A stretch of 64,000 nucleotides of DNA, taken from Mycobacterium sp. WUMAC-067. GTDB lineage: Bacteria; Actinomycetota; Actinomycetes; Mycobacteriales; Mycobacteriaceae. Positions 62,600 through 64,000 of this stretch are shown here, one piece after another. Position numbers and translations under genes: made by a program. The stretch lies in assembly GCF_020217485.1 (NCBI RefSeq), contig NZ_JAEKMI010000019.1, forward strand, positions 41,019 to 105,018, in the 5' to 3' direction. Every line of letters starts with the position of its first letter. The first letter of the stretch is position 1. Under the pieces are notes generated by a model that was not told the DNA's origin, did not search any database, and was given only the letters and a program-made list of their open reading frames with translations.

Positions 62600-62799
62600 A
62601 GAAGTCTCTTACTCCGATGACGACCGTTCAGCGGTGCATTGCAGTGGCGTTTCCGCCATGAATTGACTGACGAGCGGCCGGCGCGGCACGGGCAGCAAAA
62701 TGTCTAAAAGATACCGGCAAACTTGCGGCACATTTCGGCTACTGTCATCCAGCGTGGCTGGCGCTGCTATCGGCCCAATTCTCGGGAAAGCCTGGATAA

Positions 62800-63480
62800 A
62801 TGAAACACTTGCTTCTAGCAACCATCTCCTTGGCGCTGAGTTTTGCGCTTGTCGGTTGCGGCCACGACCACAAATCTGCTGACAAAACGACTACGTCCAC
62901 GGCGGCGTCGACATCCACTTCCTCGGGGACCCCGTCGCAGACCAGCGCGGCGCCGGCGGCGAAAGCCAACTACACGATCGCCGACTACGTCAAGGACAAC
63001 AACATCTCGCAGACGCCCGTCCACCACGGCGATCCCGGTCCGAACGTCGACCTGCCGGTGCCCCCGGGCTGGCAACTCACCCAAGACTCCGGCACCTCGT
63101 ATGGCGGCATCGTGCAAAGCCAGCCCGCCAATCCCTCCGATCCGCCCACCATCGCGACACTGTTCTCCAAGCTCACCGGCAACGTCGACCCGGCGAAGGT
63201 CCTCCAATACGCCCCGGGCGAGGTGCAGAATCTGCCCGGATACCAAGGCCAGGGTGGTGCTGGTTCCGCGTCCACGCTCGGCGGTTTCCAGGCCTGGCAG
63301 CTCGGCGGTACCTACCAAGAGGACGCCAACACCCGCGTCAGGGCGCAGAAAACGGTGGTGATCCCCGCCCAGGGGGCGGTCTATGTGCTCCTGCTCAAAG
63401 CCGATGGCCTTCAGAGCGATCAAGCCTCGTTGATCGACGCCGCCATGGTCATCGACGAAAAGACCACCATCACCGGCTGA
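62800..63480 (+). CDS. lpqN: Lipoprotein LpqN
   Basis: A 226-aa surface lipoprotein. The signal peptide ends with lipobox LVGC (Cys20), followed by a Ser/Thr/Ala-rich linker (about 25-55). The LpqN/LpqT domain covers about 60-226 (PVHHGDPGPNVDLPVPPGW, PPTIATLFSKLTGN). In M. tuberculosis LpqN has been tied to trehalose monomycolate trafficking and host interaction; the same role here is inferred. It is divergent from the GH92 gene across 200 bp in which I see no clear promoter or other element. Confidence 0.94.
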   Translation: MKHLLLATISLALSFALVGCGHDHKSADKTTTSTAASTSTSSGTPSQTSAAPAAKANYTIADYVKDNNISQTPVHHGDPGPNVDLPVPPGWQLTQDSGTSYGGIVQSQPANPSDPPTIATLFSKLTGNVDPAKVLQYAPGEVQNLPGYQGQGGAGSASTLGGFQAWQLGGTYQEDANTRVRAQKTVVIPAQGAVYVLLLKADGLQSDQASLIDAAMVIDEKTTITG

Positions 63481-63519
63481 GAAGTAGGCGGCGGCCCCGC
63501 GGGGCTCTACGGTAAACGC

Positions 63520-64000
63520 ATGGCAGAGCAGTCATATGCGGTCGATGCCGGGCATCCACCGTCGGCGCTATTGCGTCTGATTAACCCGGTGATGGGGTTT
63601 TTGCTGCGCAGCCCCTTCGCCGGCGCGGCGCGCAAGCAATTCATGGTGCTGAGTTTCACCGGGCGCAAGACGGGACGTCCGTATTCAATTCCGTTGAGCG
63701 CGCACCTGATTGACGGCCAGCTTTACGCGCTGACCAGCGCGCCGTGGAAGCAGAACTTCCGCGACGGCGGCCCCGCCCACGTGGTGTACGACGGTGAGAC
63801 GACCGCGATGCGCGGCGAGCTCATCCGCGACCGGGCCGTCGTTTCCGATCTCTTGGTGCGCGCCGCCGAGTCGTATGGCGTGGCGCGCGCGCAGCGCGTG
63901 ATCGGATTGAAGTTCCGCGATCACCGCATGCCGACCCGCGACGAGTTCGCCGAGGCGGTCGACCGGCTCCACCTGGGGGCGGTCCGGCTGAGCGCGGCCG
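63520..64000 (+). CDS. F420H2-dependent nitroreductase/quinone reductase family protein (3' end cut)
   Basis: At least 160 residues, running off the right edge. Starts MAEQSYAVDAGHPPSA. The core FMVLSFTGRKTGRPYSIPLS and LYALTSAPWKQNFRDGGPAHVVYDG matches the split beta-barrel DUF385/Ddn-like family that uses reduced deazaflavin F420. It starts 39 bp after lpqN. The C-terminus is missing, so completeness cannot be judged. Confidence 0.88.
   Translation, partial: MAEQSYAVDAGHPPSALLRLINPVMGFLLRSPFAGAARKQFMVLSFTGRKTGRPYSIPLSAHLIDGQLYALTSAPWKQNFRDGGPAHVVYDGETTAMRGELIRDRAVVSDLLVRAAESYGVARAQRVIGLKFRDHRMPTRDEFAEAVDRLHLGAVRLSAA

Overview
The window is a high-GC chromosomal segment of a non-tuberculous, probably slow-growing Mycobacterium. 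Evidence is the mycolic-acid genes (hadABC, three mmaA-type methyltransferases), a complete mce2-type operon with the shared Mce ATPase mceG, an LpqN lipoprotein, frequent GTG starts and dense stop/start overlaps. The gene order follows, reversed, the block I recall as Rv0583-Rv0667 of M. tuberculosis H37Rv, with several gains and losses. Locus names are from memory, not from a search.

Layout. 1-3.5 kb: rpoB (minus strand), lacking only about its last six codons, with a promoter about 200 nt upstream. 3.9-7.3 kb: mceG, a carotenoid-cleavage-type oxygenase and a divergent TetR regulator sharing a 13-bp palindrome. 7.4-8.65 kb: rplJ-rplL with a structured leader and its own promoter. 8.7-14.9 kb: GH38 alpha-mannosidase, a SurA/parvulin-like protein usually labelled FabD2, a ROK kinase and a DUF1772-type membrane protein. 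15.0-20.4 kb (plus): two DinB-type proteins, an AarF/ABC1 kinase-like protein, a LipG-like hydrolase, mmaA1 and mmaA4. 20.5-22.5 kb: a tandem DGPF (YCII) protein and an ECF42-type sigma factor. 22.5-27.3 kb (minus): rplA, rplK, nusG, secE, tRNA-Trp, hadC-hadB-hadA, rpmG, tRNA-Met, tRNA-Thr, then an orphan VapB-like antitoxin.

27.7-33.0 kb (plus): glyoxalase-II-like hydrolase, a membrane-anchored protein of unknown function, echA3, and a molybdopterin oxidoreductase that has lost all four [4Fe-4S] ligand positions, coupled to a His-rich helical protein. 33.1-35.9 kb (minus): patatin, cyanase, methyltransferase, nitroreductase. 36.1-46.0 kb (plus): mmaA2-like gene, recC-recB-recD, and a TVP38-type membrane protein. 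46.1-56.4 kb (minus): mce2R-yrbE2A-yrbE2B-mce2ABCD-lprL-mce2F, with a 15-bp GntR/FadR-type palindrome upstream of mce2R. 56.5-64 kb: SAM methyltransferase, a large membrane protein with a kinase-like middle domain lacking the DFG aspartate, a secreted GH92 alpha-mannosidase, LpqN, and a truncated F420-dependent reductase.

Functional themes are transcription and translation core genes, mycolic acid biosynthesis, Mce lipid import (permease, substrate-binding proteins and ATPase all in the window), two alpha-mannosidase families and RecBCD. I saw no insertion sequences, prophage, CRISPR array or rRNA. The best candidates for under-described biology are the cluster-less molybdo-enzyme with its partner, the parvulin-like protein without a rotamase core coupled to the mannosidase, and the membrane pseudokinase.
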